Assembly (NCBI GenBank): GCA_964035545.1
Contig: OZ037767.1
Location: 27,509,628-27,573,627, forward strand
Origin: Bugula neritina
Lineage: Eukaryota; Bryozoa; Gymnolaemata; Cheilostomatida; Bugulidae
Reading direction: 5' to 3'
Length of the DNA stretch: 64,000 bases
The notes under the pieces were generated by a model. That model was not told the origin of the DNA, did no database searches, and saw only the letters and a program-made list of their open reading frames with translations. Below are positions 63,490 through 64,000 of this stretch, piece by piece. How positions within the stretch are numbered: the first letter of the stretch is position 1; each line of letters begins with the position of its first letter. The position numbers were made by a program, and so were the translations under genes.

Positions 63490-63714
63490 ATGAGATATAC
63501 AAGTTTAGTATATTGTTATCTAATATTTATTATAAGTAAATCTTTTGCTGGTTCTACTGATCAAAGAAGTGAAACTCATAACAACTTTTTGAGTCGTAAT
63601 TGTTATTACTGTATGCATCCCCCTGTACCACTTATGGCTGAAGAGATACAACTACTTGTACTGTTTGAGGATACGATCAGCCCATATTTTCTGCTGGTGT
63701 GGTTTATTGACTGA
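63490..63714 (+). CDS. Possible first exon of a small secreted protein (doubtful)
   Basis: ATG at 63490 opens 74 codons starting MRYTSLVYCYLIFIISKSFA, a signal-peptide-like segment, with a possible cleavage after SFA. SRNCYYC follows, recalling the first Cys pair of Ly6/uPAR domains. A GTATGC donor-like site at about 63612 falls just there, so only the first ~40 codons may be exonic. The downstream part would lie outside the window. Evidence is composition and one weak splice site. Confidence 0.2.
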   Translation: MRYTSLVYCYLIFIISKSFAGSTDQRSETHNNFLSRNCYYCMHPPVPLMAEEIQLLVLFEDTISPYFLLVWFID

Positions 63715-64000
63715 AGTTTACTTGTTTTATAATAGCATTTCCTGACTACTGCCATATTTCACATATTTTACTGATTTTTGTTTATAAACTATAAAGTCTT
63801 TTGCCAAAATACTTTGGTAAGCTAATGCAATCAATTTAACTTTTGTCAGGTTGAATGAACATAATGAATTTAGACTAGTAGGCTATGTAGTTAATACAAG
63901 GAATATAAATACAATCAAGATATACATATTTATTATTGCTGCAATATCCAGAACACACTATAACACATTATATTGATGACATTTTTACATAAAATAACGA

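Overview
This is animal nuclear DNA: AT-rich, with split genes, GT-AG introns, a polyadenylation signal and many micro- and minisatellites. Protein matches (NECAP, SF3B4, Rap1GAP) are clearly metazoan but diverged from vertebrate forms, so an invertebrate is likely. I cannot name the phylum from sequence alone. I see no bacterial, organellar or CRISPR features, no tRNA or rRNA, and no intact transposase.

Layout. (1) 1-619, minus: the first two coding exons of a NECAP-type endocytic adaptor, running off the left edge, with a perfect CRE next to its start codon. (2) 620-4160: AT-rich intergenic DNA with a fold-back-like element. (3) 4161-10843, plus: complete SF3B4 (splicing factor 3B subunit 4), 10 coding exons and 415 codons. 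Four of its introns carry different minisatellites, and a fifth has a duplicated donor site. Two of these repeats copy a splice junction of the gene itself. (4) 10844-12094: a short convergent intergenic interval. (5) 12095-57169, minus: a Rap1 GTPase-activating protein gene filling about 45 kb. Thirteen shared exons (12095-22007) encode a GoLoco motif, the Rap-GAP domain, a serine-rich tail and a C-terminal coiled coil. Upstream lies a long 5' region with up to nine alternative coding first exons. (6) 57170-64000: possible 5'UTR exon, a GT microsatellite of about 275 bp, a telomere-like G-rich minisatellite, and one weak secreted ORF.

Main discovery. Exons at 45716-45827 and 39006-39044 (a 39-nt mini-exon) join in phase to the start of the GoLoco exon and complete a full eight-ligand LIM zinc-binding domain. 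Long isoforms would therefore be LIM-GoLoco-RapGAP-coiled coil, an architecture I do not know from vertebrate Rap1GAP. First exons upstream of the LIM exons (57.2, 55.3 and 51.5 kb) all end in phase 1, and those downstream (43.9, 42.1, 37.4, 33.3, 31.3 and 25.2 kb) all end in phase 2. Each phase is the one its acceptor needs, so promoter choice would decide whether the protein carries the LIM domain. All gene models here come from reading splice sites and frames by eye; no transcript evidence was available.
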